Of a DNA stretch of 64,000 nucleotides, positions 63,964-64,000 are shown piece after piece. The position numbers and the translations under genes are program-made. The first letter of the stretch is position 1. Every line of letters starts with the position of its first letter. The notes under the pieces are model-generated. The model saw only the letters and a list, made by a program, of their open reading frames with translations. It ran no database searches and was not told the DNA's origin. Source of the DNA: Lucinisca nassula (lineage: Eukaryota > Mollusca > Bivalvia > Lucinida > Lucinidae); NCBI GenBank assembly GCA_963580285.1, contig OY757011.1, positions 98,642,678 through 98,706,677 on the forward strand, in the 5' to 3' direction.

Positions 63964-64000
63964 GTACAAACATTCTGTTATTAATTTAGAAAGTTTTAGA

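Overview
The window looks like nuclear DNA of a metazoan, most probably a heterodont bivalve mollusc. It has spliced host genes with GT-AG introns, Jockey/CR1-type LINEs, tRNA-derived SINEs, piggyBac-like MITEs, long tetranucleotide microsatellites, and the CACAGGAATG / GGGCCATGATGGCCCTCTTG-type repeats I associate with bivalves. The species assignment is inference. No prokaryotic, organellar or CRISPR features were seen.

Two host genes can be assembled by joining exons in phase. (1) On the minus strand, three exons (20129-19714, 4093-3768, 2685-2626) encode about 267 residues of a RING1/RNF2 Polycomb E3 ligase. The rest of its C-terminal RAWUL domain lies to the left of the window. (2) On the plus strand, a C2H2 zinc-finger protein runs from a probable first exon (36894-36951) through 50282-50373, 56515-56680, 57660-57762, 61198-61574 and 63746-63963, and continues to the right. 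All splice phases agree. The genes are divergent and separated by about 17 kb of repeats.

Most of the rest is layered mobile DNA. 0.1-2.1 kb: Tc1 and mariner remains with a SINE. 4.26-8.48 kb: an element carrying three kinds of tandem array, one studded with nuclear-receptor-like half-sites. 9.8-23.6 kb and 37.4-42.2 kb: six DNA transposons (called A to F here) whose inverted ends consist of repeats of a short motif and which are flanked by 8-10 bp target duplications. Two of them tightly bracket RNF2 exon 1 and one lies just after zinc-finger exon 1. 11.4-14.5 kb: a large foldback of opposed minisatellites. 24.4-26.8 kb: a LINE inside a hairpin element. 27-31 kb: mosaic repeats. 32.1-35.9 kb: an ~160-bp satellite with trimeric higher-order structure. 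45-49.3 kb: a decayed LINE riddled with nested insertions. 50-64 kb: zinc-finger exons embedded in MITEs and SINEs, plus a >700-bp TATC/CATC microsatellite.

The most striking finding is a self-cleaving RNA element. A 261-bp tandem repeat (46904-48756) carries six type I hammerhead ribozyme motifs at exact 261-bp intervals, in sense orientation within intron 1 of the zinc-finger gene. A 390-bp copy (29741-30130) has a 7-bp target duplication and a related empty site inside the window, and a third partial copy (43380-43556) lies on the other strand. The three loci share the same 3' terminus, which marks a mobile retrozyme-like family.
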